NCBI RefSeq assembly: GCF_026262505.1
Contig: NC_067205.1
Coordinates: 15,500,001-15,564,000 of the forward strand
Direction of reading: 5' to 3'
Source: Trichomonas vaginalis G3
Lineage: Eukaryota > Parabasalia > Trichomonadida > Trichomonadidae
Length of the DNA: 64,000 nucleotides
The notes beneath the pieces are model-generated. The model ran no database searches, was not told the DNA's origin, and worked only from the letters and a program-made list of their open reading frames with translations. Positions within the stretch are counted from its first letter, which is position 1. Every line of letters begins with the position of its first letter. Of the stretch, positions 10,573 through 21,176 are shown piece after piece. Made by a program: the position numbers and the translations under genes.

Positions 10573-13359
10573 ATGTCCGATATTAACCAAACTAAATACA
10601 GTGAACTGCGAAGTATCTACAAATACTACATAGATTCATATAATGTGTTGTATCGACTGAAAAGTGATAATGAAGAAGAATTAAACAAGATTTACACAAT
10701 GATCACAATGGAATTGATAGATTCAAATAAATATCTTCCCCAAAAAATAATGGAAGATATTTTATGTATCATTCAATATAATAATCGCTATACAAAGTCA
10801 TATTTATATCTTGCCAAACTAATTTATGATGATTATCATGTAACAGAGTCATCCAAAGTTCCATTAGATGTTATCTACCTATTTTATAAAGAATATGGAA
10901 TTAAATTAAACAAATCTTATGATTTCGAAGAAATTAACTCAGAAAATCTCGATATTCATACAGAAGATACAATTTACAAAGCAATCATGTACAATGACTT
11001 AGAAAGATTCATCACATTCACGGAAAGTGATGAATTTGATTAAAATCAAATACTTGAAAGCGATTTATATCCAGAAAATAGATTCGGATATTCATTACTT
11101 GAGTTATGCTGTTACCATGGTGCTGTTGATTGTTTCAAATTATTAAGGACGAAATTTGACTCAGAAATAACTCAAATATGTCTCGATATTTCATTTTTAG
11201 GAGGAAATCAAGAGATTATGAGTGAATGTTTGAAACATCAAACACCAAGTGAAGAATCCATGGAATATGCAATTGTGTCACACAACATTGATTTTGTTAC
11301 ATTCTTGATGAATGAATACAATATAGAGATCAATTTATTCTATTGTGGGGTTCATAATAATCTTGATTCTTTTTAAGTTTCTTTTGATCAAACTGATGAT
11401 GTTAACACCTGTTTTGTTTATTCATCTCTGTTTAGCATTCCATCTCTTTGCAAATATTTCATTTCACATGGTGCAAATATCAATGAAAAAGATAATGACG
11501 GAAGAACTGCTCTTCATTATTCAGCAGTAAATGATAGTCAAGAAATTGCCGAGCTTCTTATTTCACATGGTGCAAATATCAATGAAAAAGATAATGATGG
11601 AAAAACCGCTCTTCATTATGCAACAAAAAATAATCATAAAGAAATAGCTGAACTTCTTATTTCACATGATACAAATATCAATGAAAAAGATATTTACAAA
11701 AGAACTCCTCTTCATCATGCGGCATATTATAATAGCAAAGAAGTAGCCGAATTTCTTATTTCACATGGCGCAAATATCAATGAAAAAGATAATGACGGAG
11801 AAACCGCTCTTCATAATACAGCGAAAAATAATAACAAAGAAATAGCCGAACTTCTTATTTCACATGGTGCAAATATCAATGACAAAAATAATGACGGAGA
11901 AACCGCTATTCATATTGCAACAATAAATAGCAGTAAAGAAATAGCTGAGCTTCTTATTTCACATGGTGCAAATGTCGATAAAAGGGATAATGACGGAGAA
12001 ACAGCTCTTCATATTGCAACCTTAAAAAACAGTAAAGAAATAGCTGAGCTTCTTATTTCACATGGTGCCAATATCAATGTAAAAGATAATGATGGAAAAA
12101 CCGCTCTTCATTATGCAACAAAAAATAATCATAAAGAAATTGCCAAACTTCTTATTTCACATGGTGCAAATGTCGATAAAAGGGATAATGACGGAGAAAC
12201 AGCTCTTCATATTACAACCTTAAAAAACAGTAAAGAAATAGCTGAGCTTCTTATTTCACATGGTGCCAATATCAATGTAAAAGATAATGATGGAAAAACC
12301 GCTCTTCATTATGCAACAAAAAATAATCATAAAGAAATTGCCAAACTTCTTATTTCACATGGTGCAAATATCAATCTAAAAGATAATTATGAAAAAACTG
12401 CTCTTCATTATGCAACAAAAAATAATCATAAAGAAATAGCCGAACTTCTTATTTTACATGATGTAAATATCAATGAAGAAGATCTTGATGGAAGAACTGC
12501 TCTTCATATTGCAGCAAATCAAAATTACAAAGAAATAGCCAAATTATCTATTTCACATGGTGCAAATGTCGATAAAATAGATGATTTCGGAAGAACTGTT
12601 CTTCATTATTCAGCAATAAATAATAGGAAAGAAATAGCTGATTTTCTTATTTCTCATGGTGCAAATATCAATGAAAACGAAAATTATACTACTGCTCTTC
12701 ATGATGCAACATTTTCTAATAGTAAAGAAATTGCCGAACTTCTTATTTCACATGGTGCAAATTTCAATGCAAAAAATAAAAATGGAAAAACCGCTCTTCA
12801 TAGTGCAGCAATAAATAATAGCAAAGAAGCAGCTGAACTTCTTATTTCATATGGTGCAAATATCAATGAAAAAGATAATGATGGAAAAACCGCTCTTCAT
12901 AATGCAGCATTAAATAATAGCAAAGAAGCAGTCGAACTTCTTATTTCACATGGTGCTAATATTAATGAAAAAGATAATGATGGAGACACCGCTCTTCATG
13001 CTACAACAAAACATAATTATAAAGAAATGACTGAATTTCTTATTTCACATGGCGCAGATATCAATGAAAAGAATGAAAAAGGAAAAACCGCTCTCCATAT
13101 TTCAGTGGAAAATTATTATCAAGAAGTAGCCGAACTTCTTATTTCACATGGTGCAAATATCAATGAAAAAGATAATGATGGAGAAACTGCTCTTCATATT
13201 GCAGCAAAACATAATCATAAAGAAATTGCCAAACTTCTTATTTCACATGGCGCAGATATCAATGAAAAGAATGAAAAAGGAAAAACCGCTCTCCAAATTG
13301 CAGCAGAAAAAAATTTTAAAGCAACAACTGAACTTCTTATTTCACATGGTGCAAAATAA
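10573..13359 (+). pseudogene. DUF3447/ankyrin-repeat gene with two in-frame stops
   Basis: I read one 929-codon frame from MSDINQTKYSELRS to the TAA at 13357. It is interrupted only by TAA at 11041 and TAA at 11374. The intact paralogue on the other strand at 54085-56682 has CAA and TTA at those places, so both stops look like single substitutions. There is no frameshift, and the remaining 660 codons are open. The N-terminal ~290 residues are the trichomonad DUF3447-type domain. About 19 ankyrin repeats of 33 residues follow, each with LLISHGANINEKD-like and TALHxA cores. Two neighbouring repeats were recently copied in tandem (about 11953-12150 and 12151-12348). The first stop leaves a 156-residue N-terminal fragment. 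Functional ankyrin proteins of this family are thought to be protein-binding scaffolds. The gene is recently dead, or stop readthrough or sequence error would have to explain the pattern. Confidence 0.85.
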
Positions 13360-14510
13360 AATGATCATCCTTAAGACGATTTCTTCTCCTAAAAATTAAT
13401 AAAATGATTTTTCCTTGCCATCTCTCAATTTTTATCACTTATGCACATCAATTTATATGCATATTAGAATGATTATGTAAATCAATTGCTTTTTACATTG
13501 TCGATGATTTATATCCTAAAAAGTAGTTATTCAAAATAACCTTTTCTTTCAGTATACAATAATAGTTTTTGAATGATGTAAATGTGTCTAAATTCAAAAT
13601 CCAACTAGTATAAATATAAAGGTTTTTTTACAAGTGCAAAAATCGCCCAAAAACGATTTTAAATTCAAGTTTGGCGTTTAAAAATATATCCGCGTAAAGT
13701 AGTCAAAAGATGGATTGCAATTGTTTTTCTACTTTGTTAATAGATTTGATTATATATAATAGTCAATTCCAAACTTTTTCAAATACGCAATATATGTGCA
13801 CATTTAATTTTGAATAATCATTTCTGCCCTTTTTTGCCAAAAAAAGTTTTGTCAGGGGCGCGAAGCGACCCCAAAAATGCCCTATACTGGAATATGATTT
13901 TTCCACACATCAAAAATTGAGATTCTATTTACATTCAATTAACGTTTCAAAGATTTATAACTTCTTTGGGGTGGCAATACACTTATTTTTATTCAAATGT
14001 GCATAAATCAGAAGGTTATGATACGTTAGAATATATATTAGACGTTATAATATTGGGACTACTCATGAAATGATTAAAAAGGAGTTTTTTTTTAATTATG
14101 AATTGTTTACAAAATTTCACTTTGGTCTGATATTAATTTTTAGTAATTCTGGTAATATTGAGGTTCCATTTATGTATCATTACTTATGCAAGAAAATTCA
14201 GGCATTTTCTAACAAAGTAATTTTTGTGGATTATTTGAAATAATACCATCAGTCAAGATCGTAGGAAATATACAATGAAATTTATTATATGTATCCATTA
14301 AATATAGAATAGTTATGAATAATTTTATTGAATATTTTTTCTTTTTGATTCGAATGACTTACAAATATCATTTACATTACTGTATTTTAGCTGTAATTAC
14401 TTCATAATTAAAATGAATCAAATTTGAATACATGAAAGAATGAACTATTTCATCAAATTCTAATTACTATGTGATAAAGATTTAATGTAGTTTTCTAGTT
14501 TTTTTTTAGA
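13330..14510 (+). repeat. Inverted-duplication arm A (partner at 24.59-25.59 kb)
   Basis: This stretch matches the reverse complement of 24590-25590 in two blocks. About 13390-13520 includes the TTGTCGATGATTTATATCC run. About 13945-14500 includes the runs around AAGATCGTAGGAAATATAC and AATCAAATTTGAATACATG. The match begins in the last ankyrin codons and ends in a decayed copy (about 14460-14505, minus strand) of the 3' end of the small MGCLCC gene that is intact at 24441-24665. The middle, about 13525-13940, is unrelated to arm B and contains a GC-rich palindrome at 13855-13872, so it may hold an extra insertion. The duplicated unit was therefore an ankyrin 3' end, a spacer and the MGCLCC 3' end. 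Confidence 0.75.
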
Positions 14511-15051
14511 TTCTATATTTGCATTTAATGTCTTTATCCAATTCCAAACAGTGCTTCTTCACCAACAATTAGATCAGGAAATCTTGAATTTGTAAAATAT
14601 TTATTGTTCAATTCAAAACAATAAATTAAAAATATACTCTGAACTTTTGGGCATTACGAATTCATGAAAAAATGGGACCAAAAAAATTTGAATTGATGAT
14701 TCTATCATAAGAAATCTATTAATAGTTGTGTATGGTCCTACATTATTTTGATGAGAAGCCACAATGAAAAAGTTTCTTTATGAAGTTTCTTCACGAGGCC
14801 ACAATGAAAAATAACTCTTCATAATATCAATTTATTATTAATTAGTATATTTACTTGCCTAAAAGTAATTACAATCATATGCATAAAAACAAAAAATCAT
14901 TCCAGACATAGATTTTTAATCTACTTGATACCATTATCAGGTATTTATTAAGATAGACATCCTGTGAATATTTCGTGCATGCATTCGCGCGTCTTCAAAA
15001 TAATTGAGAAATAAATCATTATTTGTTGAAAGAAAATAAACAGTTATTTTT
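14511..15051. other. Intergenic spacer
   Basis: I see no gene. The bases CACAATGAAAAA occur twice (about 14760 and 14800) in a short local direct repeat. The left edge may contain a degraded continuation of the MGCLCC pseudogene, but I cannot align it. Confidence 0.4.
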
Positions 15052-16335
15052 TTATAAATCAACAAGAACATTATCTTCTTCGATATAGTAAATTTTTGGC
15101 GCAGTTGGAGTAGCGTCGTCGAAATCAGATGGACTCTTCTTCACAGACTGTTTCGGTCTGTTTTTCAGGCGACTTTGGCGTTCTTTTGCGTACTCAGCCA
15201 TTGCACCGTCTTTGAATGAAAACCATCCCCTGCATTGCTGCACAACTCTTGGATTATTAGCACATATATTAGCTAGTTCGTATATGTATCCATTTAATTT
15301 CTCTTTTCCGTAAACTTCTGAGATTCTGGCGTATAATTTTTGATCTTTTGCGAAAGGAACCATATCTTCTTCAGCAATCTTCCTCAGAACAGAAAGAATG
15401 CACTCGTTAAGATATGAATGTGGTGGTGATTCAAAGAATTTGTCCATAAAATCTGGAATATGTTCAGAAAACACGCGAAGAGAAGCACATGTAGCACAAT
15501 CGAGGTTGTTTGGATCGAACTTAACTTTGTTTTCGTATTTAGGAACCAATTGGAGCCTTAAATTCTCTTTTTGGTTGAATAATAACTCAAGAAGTACGTA
15601 AATCTCTGTTCTGATCAATGGAGTAAATGGAGACGTCCTTTCTTGAACAGCTGCATCCATGATCGTTGTAAGAATGTCCCTCTTTTGGAAAGTTGCCGCT
15701 AACGACGATTTTTCTTTAATTGCGTCTTTAATCATTGACGCAATGTAGTAGGCATTATCGCTCTTGAGAGCATCAACAAGACTGATAGCCAAGTTCTTAA
15801 GATCATCAGGTGGAAGATGTTGCGAAAAATCAGTCAAAACGCGGGTAAGCAATTCACGGGACGCCATGACAATTACATGTTCGGCAAGGAATGGGAAAAG
15901 GCCATCGATTTGCATTAGAAATGATCCTTGAGTGTATCTTGCTAAAGTTTCTGTAATTCTAGCAAAGTTTCCGAAAATTAATGTGTTATTATATAGATCT
16001 GGTGATTTAGGGAATGCTTTGAATGCGTTGATAAATTTTTCGTTTTTCGTGATTATATCGTGTAATTTGAAGCAAACTGAGGAAAAAACTGAAACGGTAT
16101 TCCTTTTCGCTTTCACAATTGTTGGATCTGTATCTTTGTCATCACTAAAAATGTATTTAAGCGCTATTGTAAGATTTTCATCCGTTGTTAAGTAATTAAC
16201 AAGCGGCATTGCTTCATTTCGAACTGTTGGGTGGATATCGGTGTGAGTAATAACTGTGTTATAGTCTGCATTAGGATTCTCTGTAAGAAATTTCGTTAAA
16301 TCGTTCTCAAAAGGTTGAGGAGTGAATGGAAACAT
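15052..16335 (-). CDS. SAPS-like protein (Sit4/PP6 phosphatase-associated)
   Basis: This 427-residue all-helical protein is read from MFPFTPQPF. A further in-frame ATG 25 codons upstream would add a hydrophobic leader that looks fortuitous, and trichomonad genes usually have very short leaders. Residues ~8-60 (ITHTDIHPTVRNEAMPLVNYL) resemble the start of SAPS domains, where a conserved helix pair precedes a long helical repeat. Residues ~110-160 (FGNFARITETLARYTQGSF) resemble the SAPS core segment. SAPS proteins are regulatory subunits that target PP6/Sit4-type protein phosphatases. The C-terminus is basic then acidic. The assignment rests on pattern only; a generic HEAT-like scaffold is the alternative. 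Confidence 0.5.
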   Translation of the reverse strand: MFPFTPQPFENDLTKFLTENPNADYNTVITHTDIHPTVRNEAMPLVNYLTTDENLTIALKYIFSDDKDTDPTIVKAKRNTVSVFSSVCFKLHDIITKNEKFINAFKAFPKSPDLYNNTLIFGNFARITETLARYTQGSFLMQIDGLFPFLAEHVIVMASRELLTRVLTDFSQHLPPDDLKNLAISLVDALKSDNAYYIASMIKDAIKEKSSLAATFQKRDILTTIMDAAVQERTSPFTPLIRTEIYVLLELLFNQKENLRLQLVPKYENKVKFDPNNLDCATCASLRVFSEHIPDFMDKFFESPPHSYLNECILSVLRKIAEEDMVPFAKDQKLYARISEVYGKEKLNGYIYELANICANNPRVVQQCRGWFSFKDGAMAEYAKERQSRLKNRPKQSVKKSPSDFDDATPTAPKIYYIEEDNVLVDL

Positions 16336-16817
16336 TTTTGGCACTTTTTTTGATAACAGAAAAAAAATTGTTAACATGTTAATTTTACATAAAATAAAAT
16401 ACTTTAACATGTTAACATGAAATAACTTTGATGCAAAAAGGCCTTGTAATAGATTAGATACAGCGGCATACTATGCATTGGTGATGAAAATGCAGCTTTA
16501 TTTGCTTTGGAATAGGCTTGACTGAACCATTTTCATAGCAGTCCGAAAAAATTAAAAAAAAATTTAGGCTGGTACAACTTTTTACTTATTCTTCATTTAT
16601 GAACCATAATTCAAATTCATTTCCAATGTAAAGTCTCTATATCAAACTAATCTCTTCGGTGTTGAGTAAAACCCTTTCAAAAAATATGATTCTGAGACTT
16701 GCCGAAGGATAATGAGTTTAATTATGTTCAATTGAATCAGAGTAATGCTGTAAAATATCAGTATTATTCATAGATAATATATTTTTAAACAAGATATATA
16801 AATTACACAATTTTTTT
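16336..16817. other. Intergenic spacer
   Basis: I see no gene here. The first bases, read on the minus strand, form the leader of the SAPS-like gene (a TCAAAAAAAGTGCC run 5-20 bases before its ATG). The rest is AT-rich without repeats. Confidence 0.4.
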
Positions 16818-17975
16818 TCATGATTTAATTGAAGTATGATCTGCAAGGATTCCATGAAGTTTACATTTTCGTTTAATTTGCGTAATATAATAGTTAGTTC
16901 TATCAAACTGGTGATAAATCACAGGAACTTTTCCATTAACAGACCAATTTCCGAATTTTTGGCCTTTAATTTTCTTTGGATGATTCATATAATATCTAGA
17001 TCCCGCAACCATGAAATCGCTTGAGTAATTAAGAATTTGATAATTTAATATTTCATCAAATTTCTTAAGAGCCATACTAAAAGTCAGGAAATGCTGATCA
17101 TCTTCTCTTCCTTTATGAGTGTGCTCATCTCCATATTTTCTCATAAACTGCGTAAATTTAATAAAATCTTTAATATTTCCGACTTGCATGCCTGCATTGA
17201 CAGAGTATAGACTCATTAATAGTTCAGTGTAATTAATTTTAGAACATTCATGATCTTGAAGTGTGTCACAAACATTATCAAATTCATACTTAACCCAAGG
17301 ATTTCCTTTGAACTCTTTGTAGTAATTTGCATCTTCATAACAAAAATAAAATGTTTTATTATCTTTGAAACGTGCAAAGGGATCTGATTGAAAGATTGAA
17401 TCAAATAAGTCAATATGAATGACATTATCAATCTCTTTCTGGTGTTGAATGAGATAATTTCCGATTAATACCCATCTATAAAACCAAATATCTATTTTAC
17501 TCTGAAATTCATATGGAAATATTAAAAACTCAATTCCACATTGAGCATAATCCAGAAACGTTTGGGCAATTCGAAATGCTTTTTCGTTTGTAAATACTAA
17601 TACCCTACATTCTTTATTAAATGCTCGTAAAGTATGGATAAATGGAACTAAGTTGTTGATTTTATTAAAAGCAGTTGTAACTATTATATCTCTTTTTGAA
17701 GATTCGTTAGTGATCGATTGTTTAAGATCGCATCTATTGCATTCACCTGTAATAGGAACATAATCTAATTTGTATTCGGAAAAATCTATTAGTAAAGCAA
17801 AAAATATTCGCGGGCACATGAATAACAATTTATAGATAATCATATTTATGATCGGTACGAATCCTATATAGTATTGAAAGCTGAACATAAAAAAAGAAAA
17901 GAGAATAAAACTTTTGACTTTATTACATTTTATCAAATTTAAGAAAAACAATTTAAACAGCATTTTGTAGAACAT
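16818..17975 (-). CDS. Membrane-anchored glycosyltransferase-like protein
   Basis: The protein has 385 residues. The N-terminus carries one or two hydrophobic segments (about residues 5-35 and 37-62), consistent with a type II signal anchor. The lumenal part opens with RDIIVTTAFNKINNLVPF (~95), a nucleotide-sugar transferase-like strand and helix. At about 195 comes HIDLFDSIFQSDPF, which matches the D-x-x-D-x-x-FQ-DPF pattern of several eukaryotic family A-fold glycosyltransferases, where the aspartates bind metal and sugar nucleotide. A REDDQHFL motif (~295) and a late histidine segment (IYHQFDR, ~355) are also typical of such enzymes. The likely place is the Golgi or ER membrane, modifying surface glycoconjugates. 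The donor and acceptor cannot be told. Several in-frame ATGs exist near the start; the first gives the best anchor. Confidence 0.7.
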   Translation of the reverse strand: MFYKMLFKLFFLNLIKCNKVKSFILFSFFMFSFQYYIGFVPIINMIIYKLLFMCPRIFFALLIDFSEYKLDYVPITGECNRCDLKQSITNESSKRDIIVTTAFNKINNLVPFIHTLRAFNKECRVLVFTNEKAFRIAQTFLDYAQCGIEFLIFPYEFQSKIDIWFYRWVLIGNYLIQHQKEIDNVIHIDLFDSIFQSDPFARFKDNKTFYFCYEDANYYKEFKGNPWVKYEFDNVCDTLQDHECSKINYTELLMSLYSVNAGMQVGNIKDFIKFTQFMRKYGDEHTHKGREDDQHFLTFSMALKKFDEILNYQILNYSSDFMVAGSRYYMNHPKKIKGQKFGNWSVNGKVPVIYHQFDRTNYYITQIKRKCKLHGILADHTSIKS

Positions 17976-18499
17976 ATTTATGGAAAAAAATTATACAAAT
18001 TGAATGAGCCAAACGGTTAATAGTCAGCATTTCGGATTCATAGTTGATGTTACGTGTAATTGAAAGAACTTTGGAGGAACATATAACTTTGCAAAAATCT
18101 CATTAGCATACAATGTAATGCATATGTTTAGTGAAATTAATTTGGAGAAAAATTGAGATCGTGATTTTTTGAGTGGGAACATAAGCTTGCTAAAAACGGG
18201 AGGCGATAAGGAAATTGAGAGTCCTCTTTCTCATTTCAATGAAAAGGAATATTCACGATAAATAGGATAAATAGAATTATTTTGGAAATTTCATGTACAA
18301 GCGCTTCAAAAATCCCACACACAATGTGATTAATAATAATAATTTGAGTTTTAATTATTGACAATAAATATTAAATGTAATGCTAAATAAGACAGCTTTT
18401 ATGGAAAGAAGATGAAAGGTTTTTACTATGTATAAGTATTTAAAACATTAATTGTAATATATATATAAGATTATCTATTAACTATTACTAGTTTTCAAC
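17976..18499. other. Intergenic spacer
   Basis: I see no gene, repeat or clear signal. The right part is the 3' flank of the Rab gene; the left part is the upstream region of the glycosyltransferase-like gene. Confidence 0.4.
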
Positions 18500-19066
18500 T
18501 TAACAACATGATGATTTGTTATTTTGATTAAGTGCCATTATTTCTATCGGTTCAGAGGTAGTAACTCTGTTATCAACTTCATTTAATGTTGCAATTTTTT
18601 CAAAAAGTCGTATAATTCCATCACCACTCTTAGCAGATACTTCAGCAAAGTAACTTGCTTGATGTGCGTATGCAAAGTCTTCTCCTTGTGTCGTTTGAAC
18701 GGCTCTTTCATCTGCAAGATCACATTTATTGCCAACTATGCATATTCTTAATCCTTGTGGACCTTTATCTTGTAACTCTTTTGTCCATATTTCTAATGAC
18801 CTAAAAGTATCAGATTTTGTGATATCATAAACAATTAAAGCGACATTTGCTGTTCTATAATACATCGGAGCAAGAGTTCTGAATTTTTCTTGTCCGGCTG
18901 TATCCCATATTTGCATGGTAACACTACCAGTTTCAGTTTGTACAACATATTCTTGCAACGCTGCACCAACTGTGGCAGTTGTATTCTCCGCAAACCTGCC
19001 TTTCTTCAGGCGAGTTACAATTGATGTTTTACCGACTTGAGTATCTCCAACTAAAACAATTTTCAT
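18500..19066 (-). CDS. Rab-family small GTPase
   Basis: This intact 188-residue GTPase starts directly with the first beta strand (MKIVLVGDTQVGKTS), so the N-terminal extension is absent. The motifs are P-loop GDTQVGKT (residues 7-14), switch I ending in ATVGAAL (a Gly where Rab proteins often have T-x-G), WDTAGQEKF (~54), NKCDL (~113), SAKSG (~145) and a C-terminal SSCC. The two cysteines are a double geranylgeranylation site, so the protein cycles between cytosol and membrane. The RabF-type strand and the motifs put it in the Rab5/21/22-like group of endocytic Rabs, though lineage-specific expansion in trichomonads makes the subfamily uncertain. It controls one step of vesicle traffic by recruiting effectors when GTP-bound. 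Confidence 0.93.
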   Translation of the reverse strand: MKIVLVGDTQVGKTSIVTRLKKGRFAENTTATVGAALQEYVVQTETGSVTMQIWDTAGQEKFRTLAPMYYRTANVALIVYDITKSDTFRSLEIWTKELQDKGPQGLRICIVGNKCDLADERAVQTTQGEDFAYAHQASYFAEVSAKSGDGIIRLFEKIATLNEVDNRVTTSEPIEIMALNQNNKSSCC

Positions 19067-19364
19067 TAAATTTTAAAAAAGTGCCATCAAATAAGATTTT
19101 GATTGATATCGGATTTAATTGTAAATTTTCCATCCAATGCTATATAACAGATATAATTAAAATCAAACCGAAATCTGTCACTTTTAAATTTTTGAATTGA
19201 AAATTTGCAACTCTGGCTTGAAAAAAAAAATTTTAACGGCAGACATCATATTGATTTTTATGTCTTTATAAATCTTGAAATTTATTGGCTTGGAAAAACA
19301 TAAATATTTGGATTTTAAATTCAAACACAATAAAAATATTTACAAAAATAACAATAATAGCATA

Positions 19365-21176
19365 TTAATAAAATGACTGTCTTCCACGCTTTCTAGGCTT
19401 TGCTTTAGCGTCTTCTTGAACCGAAACTGAGAAAGATTCATTCTTTTTATCGGCAGAAGAAAGTGAATAATCTTCTTCTTCACTATCAATATCAGTTTCT
19501 TTCCAATTTGATCCTCTCATTGAAGTATTATTTGTCGATGACTTTGGTGGAGGTGTAAATGTAAATTTGATTTCCTTTTCTGAGCCTTTATCATTTTCTT
19601 CGCTATCAGCAAGCTCGCTAGACTGGAATTCAACTTCATCCAGATCAACATCTCGAGTTGTTGCGTGAACTTGATGTTCTTCAGGATCTTGTTCAAGAAT
19701 ATAATCATCAGAGTTTTCGGCATCAGGTGCTTTTGTTATTGCAACTGGTTTTTCAAAACTATATTTTTTCGAATTTTCATTGTCTAATTCTTTTGGCTTA
19801 TTATTCTTTTGATCTTTCTTTTTGTCAGGTTCTTCTTGTTTTGGTGCAGGTTTTGGATCTGGTTTAGGATCCTCTTTCTTAGGTTTTTCTTCCTTTACTG
19901 GTTTCTTTGGTTCCTCTTTAATTTCTTGTTTTTCTTCTTTTTTTGGTTCTGGTTTCTTGTCTGATTTTGGTGGTTGATCTATTTTTGACGGTTCAGAATC
20001 TTTTTTTGGTTTATCATCTTTTTTACCTTGACTATTTTGTTGATTATTTGATTTTTCGCTCGGCTTAGCTGAATAATTCTGGGATTCATCTGAATCGCTT
20101 AGTATGATAACATCTTGCTTTGCTCTTCTACGCATTGATCTTGAATTCTGATCTTTGGAATGATCATCATCAGAATCTGTGATTTCAGATAATTTAACTG
20201 GTTGTTTAAGAATTAAAGCAACAGATGAATCATCAGATGATTCAGAAGATAATGATTGAGCCTTTTGAACTCTCTTCCTTCGAGAAGGAGGACTTGCACT
20301 GATCCTTTTACGAATTGTAACTTTTTCTGGAGAAGCTTCGCTAACTAGTTGCTCAGAGGATGAAACTGGTGGAGGAGGTGGTGGTGGAACAGTCTTTGCT
20401 AAGTCATCAAAAATTAGAAAAGCGCCTGGTTTCTGTTGTTTGGTATGTTTACGAGGTGTATAGGAAGGTTGTAAGGTATTATTATTTTGCCCATAGTCAT
20501 TGTTTCTCATTGTCTGAGCCTTTTGGACTTGATCAATTTTCGATTCAAGCTTAGCAAACTTTTTTTCCATCCACATTGCCATATCATCTTCTGCTCGTTG
20601 TGTAGCATCAAGTGCTCTTAAATTGAGCTGATCCAAGATTGTAACGGTTAAATCGTCGTTTACAACATTTGGTAAATTTTGTTTTGGTGATATCTCTACT
20701 GTGTGGGACTTTGGTTCTTGGGTATTTTTCTCGATTTGCTTTGTCATTGTTCGTAATTTTGCTGATTTTGCTTTATTTTCTGATTTTAAGTCTGAAATTT
20801 GCTGCTTTTGGGATGCTGCAATTGAATAAACAGATGCAAGCTTTTCATTTGCACGCTGGACGCGCTTTTGAAGATCTTGTTCTCTCGCAAATGAAAAACC
20901 TATTGTATATTGGAGAATTGATATTAACCTTGAGACTTGATCAACATTTTGAGGTGCAAAAACATTTGCAGATAGGAAATTTACAAGAAAATCGTAAAAT
21001 TGTTGATTTTGTTCGTTAAAAGACTGTGAAGATAAAGGGAGAGAATCAGATAATACCCAATTAAATGGTCTTTCATCTTTTTCTTCGTGAAATTTTAGTG
21101 TGTCTTTCATTGGATGTTGTTTTGGTGATTGTTGTTTTGAAGGATATTTCCACGGAGGTACCTTCAAAAAACTCAT
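19365..21176 (-). CDS. Charged coiled-coil protein of unknown role
   Basis: I do not recognise this 603-residue protein. Residues 1-100 form a folded-looking, aromatic-rich N-terminal domain (PFNWVLSDSLPL at ~38). Residues ~105-165 are a coiled coil with heptad character. After ~195 comes a second short coil. From ~250 the chain is disordered: a proline run, repeated serine/aspartate clusters (SSESSDDSS, SDSDES), and a long Lys/Glu/Pro region (~370-440) built of KKE, KPEPK and EEPKK blocks. The C-terminus is basic (AKPRKRGRQSFY) and could be a nuclear signal. The acidic serine clusters are typical casein kinase 2 targets. A nuclear scaffold or chromatin-associated role is possible but only inferred from composition. 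No membrane segment is visible. Confidence 0.75.
   Translation of the reverse strand: MSFLKVPPWKYPSKQQSPKQHPMKDTLKFHEEKDERPFNWVLSDSLPLSSQSFNEQNQQFYDFLVNFLSANVFAPQNVDQVSRLISILQYTIGFSFAREQDLQKRVQRANEKLASVYSIAASQKQQISDLKSENKAKSAKLRTMTKQIEKNTQEPKSHTVEISPKQNLPNVVNDDLTVTILDQLNLRALDATQRAEDDMAMWMEKKFAKLESKIDQVQKAQTMRNNDYGQNNNTLQPSYTPRKHTKQQKPGAFLIFDDLAKTVPPPPPPPVSSSEQLVSEASPEKVTIRKRISASPPSRRKRVQKAQSLSSESSDDSSVALILKQPVKLSEITDSDDDHSKDQNSRSMRRRAKQDVIILSDSDESQNYSAKPSEKSNNQQNSQGKKDDKPKKDSEPSKIDQPPKSDKKPEPKKEEKQEIKEEPKKPVKEEKPKKEDPKPDPKPAPKQEEPDKKKDQKNNKPKELDNENSKKYSFEKPVAITKAPDAENSDDYILEQDPEEHQVHATTRDVDLDEVEFQSSELADSEENDKGSEKEIKFTFTPPPKSSTNNTSMRGSNWKETDIDSEEEDYSLSSADKKNESFSVSVQEDAKAKPRKRGRQSFY

Noticed and set aside
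13855-13872. GC-rich palindrome GGGGCGCGAAGCGACCCC as a transposon end
   Set aside because: It lies in the part of arm A missing from arm B, which fits an insertion, but I found no matching second end or target duplication.
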